Source of the DNA: Streptomyces armeniacus
Lineage (GTDB): Bacteria; Actinomycetota; Actinomycetes; Streptomycetales; Streptomycetaceae
Assembly: GCF_003355155.1 (NCBI RefSeq)
Contig: NZ_CP031320.1
Span: 5,819,367-5,883,366 of the forward strand
Reading direction: 5' to 3'
DNA length: 64,000 nt
This document shows, piece by piece, positions 36,165-44,729 of this stretch; the stretch's first letter is position 1, and the number at the start of each line of letters is the position of its first letter. Position numbers and translations under genes: made by a program. Below the pieces are notes generated by a model. That model saw only the letters and a program-made list of their open reading frames with translations. It ran no database searches and had not been told where the DNA came from.

Positions 36165-37895
36165 ATGTCAGGGACGCCCACGGCCGGTACCCAGGCCGAC
36201 GTCCCCGCACAGCGAGTGGGCCCGCCGCCCGGTGAGGCCGGTGCCGCGAACCGCTGGACCGTTCTCGTCGTCCTCTGCGCCAGTCTTCTTCTCGTGGCCC
36301 TGGACGCCACCGTGCTCCACGTCGCGGTCCCCGCCGTGGCAGCGGACCTCCGTCCCGGTTCGCAGCAGCTGCTCTGGATCGTCGACGCGTATCCGCTCGT
36401 CTGTGCCTCGCTGCTCATCCTCTTCGGCACGCTCGGAGACCGGATCGGGAGACGGCGGGTACTGCTGTTCGGCTACGCCCTGTTCGCCCTCGCCTCGGCC
36501 GTCGCGGCCTACGCCCACACGCCGGAGCTGCTCATCGGCGCCCGCGCGCTGCTCGGCGTCGGCGGCGCGATGATCATGCCCGCCACCCTCTCGATCCTCC
36601 GGCAGGTCTTCCCCGACCGCCGTGAACGCGCGGTGGCCGTCGGCATCTGGAGCGCCGTCGCCGCGGTCGGCGCCGCGGTCGGGCCGCTCTTCGGCGGGCT
36701 GCTGCTGGAGCACTTCTGGTGGGGCTCCGTCTTCCTGATCAACATCCCGCTGATGGCGGCCAGCCTGCCCATCGGCCGTCTGCTGCTGCCCGAGTCCACC
36801 AGCCGCCGCGAGGGCCCGTGGGACGTGCTGGGCGCCGCGATGGCGGCGGCCGGGCTGTTCGGCGTCATCTACGGCGTGAAGGCGGCCGGTTCCGGCAGCG
36901 CCCTCTCCCCGGACGGGCTGCTGCCGCTGACGACGGGCGCGGCGCTGCTGATCCTGTTCGTACGGCGGCAGCGGCGGCGCCCGCATCCGCTCATCGACAT
37001 CGCCGCGATCGCCCGCCCCGCGTTCGGCACCGCGGTCGGCTGCATCGTGCTCACCGTGCTGGCGCTGGTCGGGCTGGCGCTGATCGCCGCGCAGTACCTT
37101 CAGCTCGTACTGGGACTGTCCCCGCTGGAGACCGGGCTGCGGCTGCTGCCGCTGTCCGTGGCCGCCATCGCGGCGGGCCTCACCGGGTCGCGGCTGCTGC
37201 ACCGGCTGGGGCCGCGCCGTATGGTCGCGTTCGGCTTCCTGCTCACGGCGTTCGCCGTGCTCCTCCTGACCATGACGGGCCAGGAGGACCGGCCGGTCTT
37301 CCTCGTCGCCTGCTTCGTGCTGCTCGGCTTCGGCCTGGAGACGACGCTGTTCGGCTGCTACGAGTCGATGCTCAGCAACTCGTCGGCGGACCGCGCGGGC
37401 GGCGCCGCGGCGGTCGGCGAGACCGCGTACCAGCTGGGCGCGGGCATCGGCATCGCGCTCCTCGGCAGCGTCATGAACGCCGCCTACGCCCCCCGCGTAC
37501 GCGAGGTGTCCGGTGTGCCCAGCGACGCGCGGGGCGACGCGAGCCACTCGCTGGGCGAGGCGTACGGCGTCGCTTCCCACCTCGGCGACCCGGCGGGCGG
37601 TGTGCTGCTGCACGCGGCGCGCGTCTCGTTCGTACACGGGCTGCACGTGACGCTGCTCGTCAGCGCCGGACTGCTGCTGCTCGGTGCGCTCGCGGCGCTG
37701 CGGCTGCCGCGGACGATGGAGTGCGCGAGCCAGCAGGAGGAGGAGTCGGCGCGGAACGACGCGGCGCACGGGGAGACGCCGCGGGATGACGCGGCACGCG
37801 GGGACGCCGCGCGGGGCGACGTGGCGCGGACGGACACCGTACGGAAGGACGCGGCGGGCGGGCCGCTCGTGTCGACCGGGGTCACCCGGTCGTAG
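36165..37895 (+). CDS. DHA2 family (14-TM) MFS multidrug exporter
   Basis: 576 residues. The N-terminal half has LDATVLHVAVPAVAADL (antiporter motif D1), LWIVDAYPLVCASLLILFGT, GDRIGRRRVLLFG (motif A) and GARALLGVGGAMIMPATLSI, all close to QacA/SmvA exporters. The last 60 residues are hydrophilic repeats (DAARGDAARGDVARTDTVRK). It presumably exports toxic cations or antibiotics. No regulator gene is adjacent. ATG 36165 follows GAGGAGG by 7 bases. Confidence 0.93.
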   Translation: MSGTPTAGTQADVPAQRVGPPPGEAGAANRWTVLVVLCASLLLVALDATVLHVAVPAVAADLRPGSQQLLWIVDAYPLVCASLLILFGTLGDRIGRRRVLLFGYALFALASAVAAYAHTPELLIGARALLGVGGAMIMPATLSILRQVFPDRRERAVAVGIWSAVAAVGAAVGPLFGGLLLEHFWWGSVFLINIPLMAASLPIGRLLLPESTSRREGPWDVLGAAMAAAGLFGVIYGVKAAGSGSALSPDGLLPLTTGAALLILFVRRQRRRPHPLIDIAAIARPAFGTAVGCIVLTVLALVGLALIAAQYLQLVLGLSPLETGLRLLPLSVAAIAAGLTGSRLLHRLGPRRMVAFGFLLTAFAVLLLTMTGQEDRPVFLVACFVLLGFGLETTLFGCYESMLSNSSADRAGGAAAVGETAYQLGAGIGIALLGSVMNAAYAPRVREVSGVPSDARGDASHSLGEAYGVASHLGDPAGGVLLHAARVSFVHGLHVTLLVSAGLLLLGALAALRLPRTMECASQQEEESARNDAAHGETPRDDAARGDAARGDVARTDTVRKDAAGGPLVSTGVTRS

Positions 37896-38103
37896 CCCGG
37901 CGGAGGTCGCCGGGAGGCCCACAGGGGAGGCCGGGGAAAGGCGCCGAGGGGCGCCGAGGGGCGTCGGCGCGGCGGCATGACGGCGCGACGGGTCGCGTCC
38001 CGGCCGCCCCCGGGCCGTCGGACCACGGGGGCGGCGCTCGTACGGCCGCCGCCTGCGCACCCGGCTCAACGCCGGGCGTTCGCCGGGGTCTGTCAGCCAG
38101 ACC

Positions 38104-38547
38104 CTAGCTCTGGTTGAAGAAGCCGCCCTCGGTGCGGCGGTCCTCACCGTTCACGATCTTGTATTCGGCCGGCGTCAGCAGGAAGACCCGCGTGGCCACA
38201 CGGTCGATGGAACCGCGCAGGCCGAAGATCAGCCCTGCGCAGAAATCCACGACGCGCTTCGCGTCGTCCGAGTCCATCCCCGTGAGATTCACGATCACCG
38301 GGACCCCGTCGCGGAACAGTTCCCCGATTCCGCGTGCGTCCCGGAAACCGTCCGGGGTGACCGTCGCGATCCGGGCGCCCTGATCCTGGGCGGCCTCGGC
38401 CGTCACCCGGACCCGCGGGTCCGTCACCCACGGTTCGCGAGCGGCGTCTCCGGGCTCCGGTCCCTCGGCGTAGTCGTCGTCGTAGTAACGCATCTCGCTG
38501 TCGTCGACGAGGCCCAGCCAGGCACTCGCCTTGCGCACCGATCCCAT
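38104..38547 (-). CDS. sflA: SepF-like cell-division protein
   Basis: 147 residues. The SepF core ([75 protein letters not shown]) is complete. It lacks ftsZ-cluster neighbours, so it is likely the SepF-like SflA rather than SepF itself; in S. coelicolor, as I recall, sflA (SCO1749) has a comparable neighbourhood. Such proteins influence FtsZ and hyphal branching. AGGAGG lies just before the ATG at 38547. The N-terminus ([16 protein letters not shown]) is the membrane-associated part. Confidence 0.9.
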   Translation of the reverse strand: MGSVRKASAWLGLVDDSEMRYYDDDYAEGPEPGDAAREPWVTDPRVRVTAEAAQDQGARIATVTPDGFRDARGIGELFRDGVPVIVNLTGMDSDDAKRVVDFCAGLIFGLRGSIDRVATRVFLLTPAEYKIVNGEDRRTEGGFFNQS

Positions 38548-38854
38548 TGGACGCCTCCTCTCCTCTGCGTCGCGGCGTCGAAAACTGTCGATAGCGGCAC
38601 CGCCGCGGGTTCCGCAATCCTATGGTCATGCATGATGCGGAGGTTGTGCCAAGTAGATTGGCGCTACAGACGGGATTCGTGACGGTTCTGGTGCAGAACA
38701 CATGGCGCCGGATCAGGGATCTTTCCGTGTACGGGTGGTGACGGTGTGCTGGATCCACGCCGTCCCGCCGGACGGGTGGCCACCACTGACAGACGGGTGA
38801 GAGAGCTTGTGCCCCGGATAACGTGATCCGGCGTCACAAAGGAACGGGGGAAGC
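38548..38854. other. Divergent promoter region sepF-like / DUF5685
   Basis: 307 bp without a gene. Moderately lower G+C around 38600-38720. No clear operator. GGGGGAAGC precedes GTG 38855. Confidence 0.45.
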
Positions 38855-40123
38855 GTGTTCGGAATCGTCAGGCCCTGCCGCCACCGGCTGGGCGACGGGC
38901 TGCTGACATCGTGGACGGCGCACCTGTGCGGGCTCTGCCTCGCACTCCGCGGCGACCACGGGCAGTTCGCCAGGGTGGTGACCAACTACGACGGCCTGCT
39001 TGTCTCGGTGCTGACCGAGGCGCAGTCGCCGCGTACGGAGGAGCTGCGCCGTACGGCCGGGCCCTGCCCACTGCGCGGCATGCGTACCGCGTCCGTCGCG
39101 CGCGGCGAAGGGGCGCGGCTGGCCGCGTCCGTGTCGCTCGTGCTCGCCTCCGCGAAGACGCGGGACCACATCGCCGACGGCGACGGGCTGCTGGCGCGCC
39201 GCCCCGTGGCCGCCGCCGCGCGCCGGGTGGCCGCGGGCTGGGACCAGGCGGGCGCGCGTACGGGAGCGGACCTCGGCTTCGACACGGGCGTCCTGACCGC
39301 GGCCATCGACCGGCAGCCGGAGGTCGAGGCCGCCGCACGGCCGGGCAGCCCGCTGCTGGCCGTCACGGAGCCCACCGAGACGGCGACGGCGGCCGCCTTC
39401 GCGCACACCGCGCTGCTCGCCGGGCGGCCCGCGAACGTGGCGCCGCTGACGGAGGCGGGGCGGCTGTTCGGCCGTCTCGCGCATCTCCTGGACGCCGTCG
39501 AGGATCTGACGGCCGATGAGGCGTCGGGCGCGTGGAACCCGGTCGCGGCCACCGCCACGCCCCTGGCGGAGGTGCGGCGGCTGTGCGACGACGCGGCGCA
39601 CGGCGTACGGCTCGCCCTGCGGGACGCGGAGTTCACCGACGGCAGGCTGGCGCACGTGCTGCTCGTACACGAGCTGCCGAGGGCGGTGGACCGGGCGTTC
39701 GGGGTGACGTGCGCGCACGGCGGCGCGCCGCACGGCGTCCACGGTGGGCGGGGCGTGCACGGTGCGCACGGAGGCGCGTACGGACCCGGCGGCGGGAATC
39801 CGTACGGGCAGCAGCCGCCGGCGGGCGGCGGGAACCCGTACGGCGGCGATCCCTACGGCGGCGGGAATCCGTACGGCGGCAATCCGTACGGTGGCGGCGC
39901 ACCGGGTGGTCCCGGCGGCCCGTACGGCGGCGGGCTGGGCCCCGGGCCCGGCGGCAGGCCGCCGAAGCGGTCGTTCCTCGCCGGCTGCGGCGCCTTCCTC
40001 GCCCTGTGCTGCACGTGCCGGATGTGCTGCAAGGAGGAGTACGAGGGGCCGTGGAGCCGTAAGAAGCGCGAGGGCTGTTGCCACAAGTGCGACTGCTGCG
40101 ACTGCTGCTCGTGTGACTGCTGA
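38855..40123 (+). CDS. DUF5685 family protein with Gly-Tyr linker and Cys-rich tail
   Basis: 422 residues. N-terminal ~285 residues: MFGIVRPCRHRL, HLCGLCLALRGDHGQFARVV, then a helical body (AAAFAHTALLAGRPANVAPL, DAVEDLTADEASGAWNP) as in DUF5685. A Gly/Tyr/Pro linker (~295-375, GGNPYGG units) follows. The last ~45 residues hold about 15 cysteines in CC and CxC clusters (CCTCRMCC, CCHKCDCCDCCSCDC). The tail could bind metal or be lipid-modified. The family has no known function. It is divergent from the sepF-like gene. Confidence 0.82.
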   Translation: MFGIVRPCRHRLGDGLLTSWTAHLCGLCLALRGDHGQFARVVTNYDGLLVSVLTEAQSPRTEELRRTAGPCPLRGMRTASVARGEGARLAASVSLVLASAKTRDHIADGDGLLARRPVAAAARRVAAGWDQAGARTGADLGFDTGVLTAAIDRQPEVEAAARPGSPLLAVTEPTETATAAAFAHTALLAGRPANVAPLTEAGRLFGRLAHLLDAVEDLTADEASGAWNPVAATATPLAEVRRLCDDAAHGVRLALRDAEFTDGRLAHVLLVHELPRAVDRAFGVTCAHGGAPHGVHGGRGVHGAHGGAYGPGGGNPYGQQPPAGGGNPYGGDPYGGGNPYGGNPYGGGAPGGPGGPYGGGLGPGPGGRPPKRSFLAGCGAFLALCCTCRMCCKEEYEGPWSRKKREGCCHKCDCCDCCSCDC

Positions 40124-40295
40124 CGAGGGGCGCCGGCGGCACTGCGCACCGTGGTGAGGGGACTGCTGACCGTACGGGCACGGGTCGTGTCCGTACGGTG
40201 CGCTCCACGTGGCCGCAAGGCACATCGGTGCGGGGCTCGACCACCGGTCGGGACGAGGTTTACCGTTGTGTGTATACCGGACTTTGGGGGCCGTA

Positions 40296-41393
40296 ATGGT
40301 CTTGGAGTTGGTCGCAGCGGGGCTCGGCGGTGGCGTGCTCTACGTCATGGCGGCGGCCCGGGTGGTGAGGCAGTACGAGCGAGGGCTCGTGTTCCGTCTC
40401 GGTCGGCTCCGAGGTGGCCTGAAGCAGCCCGGATTCACCATGATCATCCCGGCGGTGGACCGGCTCCAGAAGGTGAACATGCAGGTCGTGACCCTGCCGG
40501 TGCCCGCGCAGGAGGGCATCACGCGGGACAACGTCACGGTCCGCGTCGACGCGGTGGTGTACTTCAAGGTCGTCGACCCCGCGGACGCGATCATCCGCGT
40601 CGAGGACTACCGCTTCGCGGTCTCCCAGATGGCGCAGACCGCGCTCCGTTCGATCATCGGCAAGAGCGAGCTGGACGATCTGCTCTCCAACCGGGAGAAG
40701 CTGAACCAGGGCCTGGAGCTGATGATCGACAGTCCCGCCGTGGAGTGGGGCGTGACGATCGACCGCGTGGAGATCAAGGACGTTTCGCTGCCGGAGACGA
40801 TGAAGCGATCCATGGCCCGGCAGGCGGAGGCGACGCGCGACAGGCGCGCCCGGGTGATCAACGCGGACGCCGAGCTGCAGGCGTCGAAGAAGCTCGCGCA
40901 GGCCGCCGACGCGATGGCCGACACACCGGCCGCGCTCCAGCTGCGGCTGCTGCAGACGGTCGCCTCGGTCGCGACGGAGAAGAACTCCACGCTGGTGCTG
41001 CCGTTCCCCGTTGAGCTGCTCCGGTTCCTGGACCGTACGCAGCACGGCTCGCAGGAGCACGGCGAAGAGGCGGAGCAGCGGGCGCGTGCGGCGCGTACGG
41101 CTGCCCGCGCGGCCGAGAGCACGGCCGACGCCGCGGCGTCGGAGCGCGCGGCCGAGATGGACGCGGCGCAGGCGGAGGAGCAGGCGCCGCTGCTGGACGC
41201 GGAGTCGCCGACGTCGCTCGCGTCCCTGGAGCAGGGCGGAGCGCTCGACGAGACCGAGGCGCTGGAGCCCCTGGAGCCGCTGGTGCTGGGTGAACCGCCC
41301 GAGGACGACGTGGCGCTGCCGGAATCCGGGCGGGAGTCCGAGGCGGAGCCCGAGACGGAGTCCGGGCGGGAGGAACGGCGGAAGAGGATCTAG
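40296..41393 (+). CDS. SPFH/band-7 (slipin-type) membrane protein
   Basis: 365 residues. One N-terminal membrane segment (VLELVAAGLGGGVLYVMAAA), then the stomatin signature: QYERGLVFRLGRLRGGLKQP, ITRDNVTVRVDAVVYFKVVD, SIIGKSELDDLL and EIKDVSLPETMKRSMARQAE. It would scaffold membrane microdomains. The C-terminal ~100 residues are an Ala/Glu-rich coiled region. It follows the DUF5685 gene by 172 bp on the same strand. ATG 40296 is preceded by GGGGGCC. Confidence 0.93.
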   Translation: MVLELVAAGLGGGVLYVMAAARVVRQYERGLVFRLGRLRGGLKQPGFTMIIPAVDRLQKVNMQVVTLPVPAQEGITRDNVTVRVDAVVYFKVVDPADAIIRVEDYRFAVSQMAQTALRSIIGKSELDDLLSNREKLNQGLELMIDSPAVEWGVTIDRVEIKDVSLPETMKRSMARQAEATRDRRARVINADAELQASKKLAQAADAMADTPAALQLRLLQTVASVATEKNSTLVLPFPVELLRFLDRTQHGSQEHGEEAEQRARAARTAARAAESTADAAASERAAEMDAAQAEEQAPLLDAESPTSLASLEQGGALDETEALEPLEPLVLGEPPEDDVALPESGRESEAEPETESGREERRKRI

Positions 41394-41636
41394 CCCGCAC
41401 CCGGTCCAGGGCTGACATCTCTGCGCGAACCGCGCGAAAACCCCCCGGAATCCGGAATCTGACGGGCAATTACCGGACAGCACCCGCCTCCGCCCTTGTG
41501 TGTTAACCGACGTTCGCGCAATACTCAGCGCGCAAGTTGGCATGGACGCGACTTTCTTCAAGTGAGAAGGCCTGTGTCCGTACTTCCTCCGGGCGCGCTC
41601 TGACTCGGGTGTGCCCAACCCCCACTGGAGGCGGAG

Positions 41637-42707
41637 TTGAGACACAACCGTCGTATATCCAAGCGCCGTATGGCCGTTGCCGGAGCGAGCGTGGCGGCCC
41701 TGGCCGCTGGAGCGCTCACCCTGTCGAACGCCAACGCGGCGGACTCGCCGGCCGTTGACACCATGTCGCAGACCAAGGCGACCACCCTTGCCCAGGACCT
41801 CGTGTCCGAGATCAAGGGCGACGCCGGTGCCTACTACGACGCCAAGGCGAAGAAGCTCGTCGTCAACGTCGTGGACGAGGCCGCCAAGTCGAAGGTCGAG
41901 TCGGCCGGTGCCGAGGCCAAGGTCGTCGACCACACCATGGCGCAGCTGAACAGCGTCAAGAAGACGCTCACCGAGAACGACATGGTGGGCACCTCGCGCG
42001 CCGTCGACCCGAAGACCAACAAGGTCGTCATCACGGCCGACAAGACGGTCACCGGCGCCAAGCTGGCCAAGCTGAAGAAGCAGGTCGCGGCTCAGGACGG
42101 CAAGGCCGTACTGAAGCGCACCGAGGGCAAGTTCACCACCAAGATCGCCGGTGGCGACGCCATCTATGGCTCCGGCTCCCGCTGCTCCCTCGGCTTCAAC
42201 GTCACCGTGAACGGCGAGGCCGGCTTCCTGACCGCCGGTCACTGCACCAACGCCGTCGACAGCTGGTCCGACTCGCAGGGCGGCGGCGAAATCGCGGCCA
42301 CGCAGGACGGCAGCTTCCCGGGCGACGACTACGGCCTGGCGATGTACACGGCCGACACCCCGCACCCGAGCGAGGTCAACCTCTACAACGGCAGCACCCA
42401 GGCCATCTCCGGCGCGGGTGAGGCCCAGGTCGGCCAGACCGTCCAGCGCAGCGGCAGCACCACGCAGCTGCACGACGGCGAGGTCCTCGCGGTCGACGCC
42501 TCCGTCTCCTACCCCGAAGGTACGGTCGACGGTCTCATCCACACCAACGTCTGCGCCGAGCCCGGCGACAGCGGCGGCGCACTGTTCGCCGAGGACAAGG
42601 CGCTGGGTATGACCTCCGGCGGCAGCGGTGACTGCTCCTCCGGTGGCGAGACCTACTTCCAGCCCGTCGGTGAGGCTCTCGACAAGTTCGGCGCGCAGAT
42701 CGGCTGA
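41637..42707 (+). CDS. Secreted S1 family serine protease (streptogrisin type)
   Basis: 356 residues as prepro-enzyme. A TTG start at 41637 with GGAGG at 41627-41631; signal peptide ~1-35 (RRMAVAGASVAALAAGALTL to NANA). The propeptide of ~130 residues (KLVVNVVDEAAKSKVESAGA) is the alpha-lytic-protease type foldase. The mature enzyme starts near IAGGDAIYGSG and has the triad His (LTAGHC), Asp (GDDYGLAMY) and Ser (EPGDSGGAL). Extracellular endoprotease. A strong terminator follows. Confidence 0.95.
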   Translation: MRHNRRISKRRMAVAGASVAALAAGALTLSNANAADSPAVDTMSQTKATTLAQDLVSEIKGDAGAYYDAKAKKLVVNVVDEAAKSKVESAGAEAKVVDHTMAQLNSVKKTLTENDMVGTSRAVDPKTNKVVITADKTVTGAKLAKLKKQVAAQDGKAVLKRTEGKFTTKIAGGDAIYGSGSRCSLGFNVTVNGEAGFLTAGHCTNAVDSWSDSQGGGEIAATQDGSFPGDDYGLAMYTADTPHPSEVNLYNGSTQAISGAGEAQVGQTVQRSGSTTQLHDGEVLAVDASVSYPEGTVDGLIHTNVCAEPGDSGGALFAEDKALGMTSGGSGDCSSGGETYFQPVGEALDKFGAQIG

Positions 42708-42730
42708 TCTCCACAGCGATTGACCCCCCA

Positions 42731-42770
42731 CGCAACGGAACCCCCCGGAAAACCGGGGGGTTTCGTTGCG
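42731..42770 (+). terminator. Strong terminator after the S1 protease
   Basis: An extended near-perfect stem: CGCAACG and CCCCCCGG on the left, CCGGGGGG and CGTTGCG on the right, with an AAAA loop. Confidence 0.9.
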
Positions 42771-42880
42771 CTTGCGTCCGCGCTTGCGTCTGCGTCTGCG
42801 CTTACCGCGGTTCTTGCGCCTTGTGCCTGTTTCGATCCGGGAGGGCAAGGGCCGGTGCTCGGACAGGTGTTGAATGCGTG

Positions 42881-42943
42881 ATGGGTTCTGACCGTGTGGA
42901 AGGGGATGCCGTGGAGCCGCTGGCGTTGGGGGACCCGGTACGT
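42881..42943 (+). pseudogene. Start of a gene cut by the adapter join (possible Ser/Thr kinase)
   Basis: An open frame from ATG 42881 (GTG 42878 possible) reads MGSDRVEGDAVEPLALGDPV and then Arg, before the adapter sequence begins near 42945. The PLALGDPVR end resembles the segment before the glycine-rich loop of streptomycete Ser/Thr kinases (PL..DDP.RIGPYRLL). Only 21 residues are present, so this is tentative. The remainder must lie on another contig. Confidence 0.4.
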
Positions 42944-42944
42944 G

Positions 42945-43118
42945 TGGTCTCTTATCCCCATCTGACGCTGCCGACGAAGTGTTGGGTGTAGTCTCCTGTG
43001 GGCGCCGGATCCTTAAAAAATAAGATACAACAATTTGTTTGTTTGTTCAACGATCCGGCGCCTCCCTGGCTTTACGCCTACGCCTTGTGCGGCAGCGTGA
43101 GATGTTGATAAGAGCCAG
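42945..43118. other. Sequencing-adapter artefact: inverted Nextera P5 adapters (false join)
   Basis: 42945-43014 aligns base-for-base with the reverse complement of mosaic end, Read-1 stem, 8-base index and P5. By my alignment the mosaic end matches 15 of 19, the stem 14 of 14 (42964-42977), and P5 21 of 29. 43049-43118 aligns with the forward adapter: P5 19 of 29, index CTACGCCT (versus known i5 CTAAGCCT), stem 10 of 14, mosaic end 16 of 19. All segment lengths are exact (29+8+14+19). The 34 bases between are A/T-rich, as after adapter read-through. Not genomic. Confidence 0.9.
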
Positions 43119-43841
43119 GAACTCCGCGTGCAGCGCGCGGAGTTCGGGCCCGGGGTCGGTGCCGAGCCGGTCGGCCAGCGTGACCCGCACTTCCTCGTAC
43201 GCCGCCAGCGCCTCGGCCGTACGCCCGGCGTCGCGCAGCGCGCGCAGGTGCAGGGCGTGCAGGGGCTCGTCCAGCGGGTGCGCGGCGGCGAGTTCGCGCA
43301 GTGCGGGCAGCGCCGTCTCGGGGCGGCTCAGCGCGCAGTCCGCCGCCAGCCGGTCGCGGCGCGCGGCGAGGTGCCGGGCGCGGGCGCGTACGCCGGTGGC
43401 GCCGCCGCCGTCGGGGAGGTCCGCGAGCGCAGGCCCGCGCCAGAGCGCCAGCGCGTCGTCCAGCTGCCCGGCGGCCTTCTCCGCGTCGCCGTCCGCGAGC
43501 GCGCGGGCCCCGTCATCGGCCAGCCGCTCGAAGCGGAAGAGGTCGATGTCGTCCCGGTCGGCCACCAGCCGGTAGCCGCCGGCGCCCGAGGCCACGGCCT
43601 CCCGGCCGAGCGCCCGCCGCAGCCGCCCGACCAGGGCCTGGAGTGCGGCGACCTCCTCCGTGGGCGGGTCCTCGCCGGCCGCCCATACGGACCGCACCAG
43701 CGCCTCGGTGCTCACCGTGCTCCCGCCCGCCACCGCGAGCGCGGTCAGCAGGGCGCGCAGCCGCGCCCCGCCGAGCGGCACCGTGGTGCCGTCCGTGCGG
43801 ATTGCCTGCGTGGTCCCCAGAACGCAATAGCGGTAGCGCAC
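43047..43841 (-). CDS. AfsR/SARP-type regulator (winged helix + BTAD), 3' end replaced by adapter
   Basis: The frame has 264 residues, but only 43119-43841 is genomic. The N-terminal OmpR-like DNA-binding domain (VLGTTQAIRTDGTTVPLGGA, LRALLTALAVAGG, LQALVGRLRRALG) and the bacterial transcriptional activator domain (LFRFERLADDGARALADG, RDRLAADCALSRPETALPAL, EALAAYEEVRVTLADRLGTD) are intact to LRALHAEF. The last ~24 residues (LALINISRCRTRRRRKAREA and on) are translated adapter. Whether the real protein is a short SARP or a long AfsR-like one with NB-ARC and TPR is unknown. GTG 43841 fits the domain start. Confidence 0.85.
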   Translation of the reverse strand: MRYRYCVLGTTQAIRTDGTTVPLGGARLRALLTALAVAGGSTVSTEALVRSVWAAGEDPPTEEVAALQALVGRLRRALGREAVASGAGGYRLVADRDDIDLFRFERLADDGARALADGDAEKAAGQLDDALALWRGPALADLPDGGGATGVRARARHLAARRDRLAADCALSRPETALPALRELAAAHPLDEPLHALHLRALRDAGRTAEALAAYEEVRVTLADRLGTDPGPELRALHAEFLALINISRCRTRRRRKAREAPDR

Positions 43842-44729
43842 CTGTTCATACTGCCAGGTCACCCCGAGCGCCGAACGGCCGCACCGGGGGCTGCCGCGGC
43901 CGCGCCGCGGGTTATCCCGGCGGGAAAAAGGCCGCCCAAGGCAGCTGTTCCCGCGTGGTATATGCGGGAGTTCTTTTGCGCAGCCACGGCCGCTCCGCAC
44001 CGTGAATTGGTGACGCTTTCAATCAATCCCCGCCGCCACCCGGCGGAATCCGGACGTCCGGACGCACAAGCGGAACCTCCAGGCGAGAGCGCTAGGACCC
44101 CTTGTACGGGCCCCGCGCGGACCGTACGGCCGCCCGCACCCGCCCCGTTCCACGCCGGTCCGCGCACGCCCGCGCGACAATGCGGCCCGTACGCTGACGG
44201 ACACCTCCGCCCGAGTGACCGCCCATGTCAGCGGGGGTCGCCGCCAAGGCGCCGCGGCAATCCGGAGGAATGTTTCAGAAAGCGTCCGCGGCGGCTCGCG
44301 TCCGGCCGAGCCGCGACGCGTTCCTTTGCCGCCGCACCGGCGAAAAGTGGCCTGAAATCCTCAGCCCGCAGGCATCTCGGAGCCTGGTAAGGAAGCGCTC
44401 TCGTTCGTATAGTGGGTTTTGCCGGGAAGTATGCAACTCCCCCCACGTGTAGGTCTCGAGGCGCCTCGATCGACCGCTCGGCAACCTCGATCGACCTGCG
44501 GGCATCGACCGGCCCGGTTCGGCTGCGCGCCGCGCAGAGCTCTCTCGTTCTTCGCACTCGAAACGCGCAATTGCCATGCCCTCTGCCCATTCCGTACGGG
44601 ATGCGCGGAGGTGAACAGTCCCGCGGTTCACCGTGCGGGCGAAGCCTGCCCGGAAACCGGCACCCCCACGTGCGGCGCCACCGCACATTCCGTCCCCCGG
44701 CGCCGCTCACGACGCTCGAAAGGACAAAC
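43842..44729. other. Long intergenic region upstream of DUF4360 genes
   Basis: About 890 bp with no supported gene. Open frames on both strands lack codon bias and sites. G+C is lower than in coding regions around 43900-44050 and 44240-44460. It should contain promoters for the SARP gene and the DUF4360 pair, plus the direct repeats at 44464-44510. Confidence 0.5.
44464..44510. repeat. Direct repeats CCTCGATCGACC upstream of DUF4360 genes
   Basis: Two perfect 12-bp copies at 44464-44475 and 44485-44496 are 21 bp apart (two helical turns). A shorter ATCGACC recurs at 44504-44510. Each copy contains the palindrome TCGATCGA. The spacing suggests a regulator-binding array; SARP proteins bind direct repeats at 11- or 22-bp spacing, so a link to the neighbouring regulator is possible but unproven. 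Confidence 0.45.

Noticed and set aside
35736..36430. Minus-strand frames upstream of the DHA2 exporter.
   Set aside because: Composition is driven by CGTACG-rich DNA; no homology-like motifs or start sites.
43001..43062. Inverted repeat GGCGCCGGATC with an AT-rich 40-base loop, at first sight an attachment site or RNA element.
   Set aside because: Both arms are parts of the P5 adapter in opposite orientation; the loop is read-through filler.
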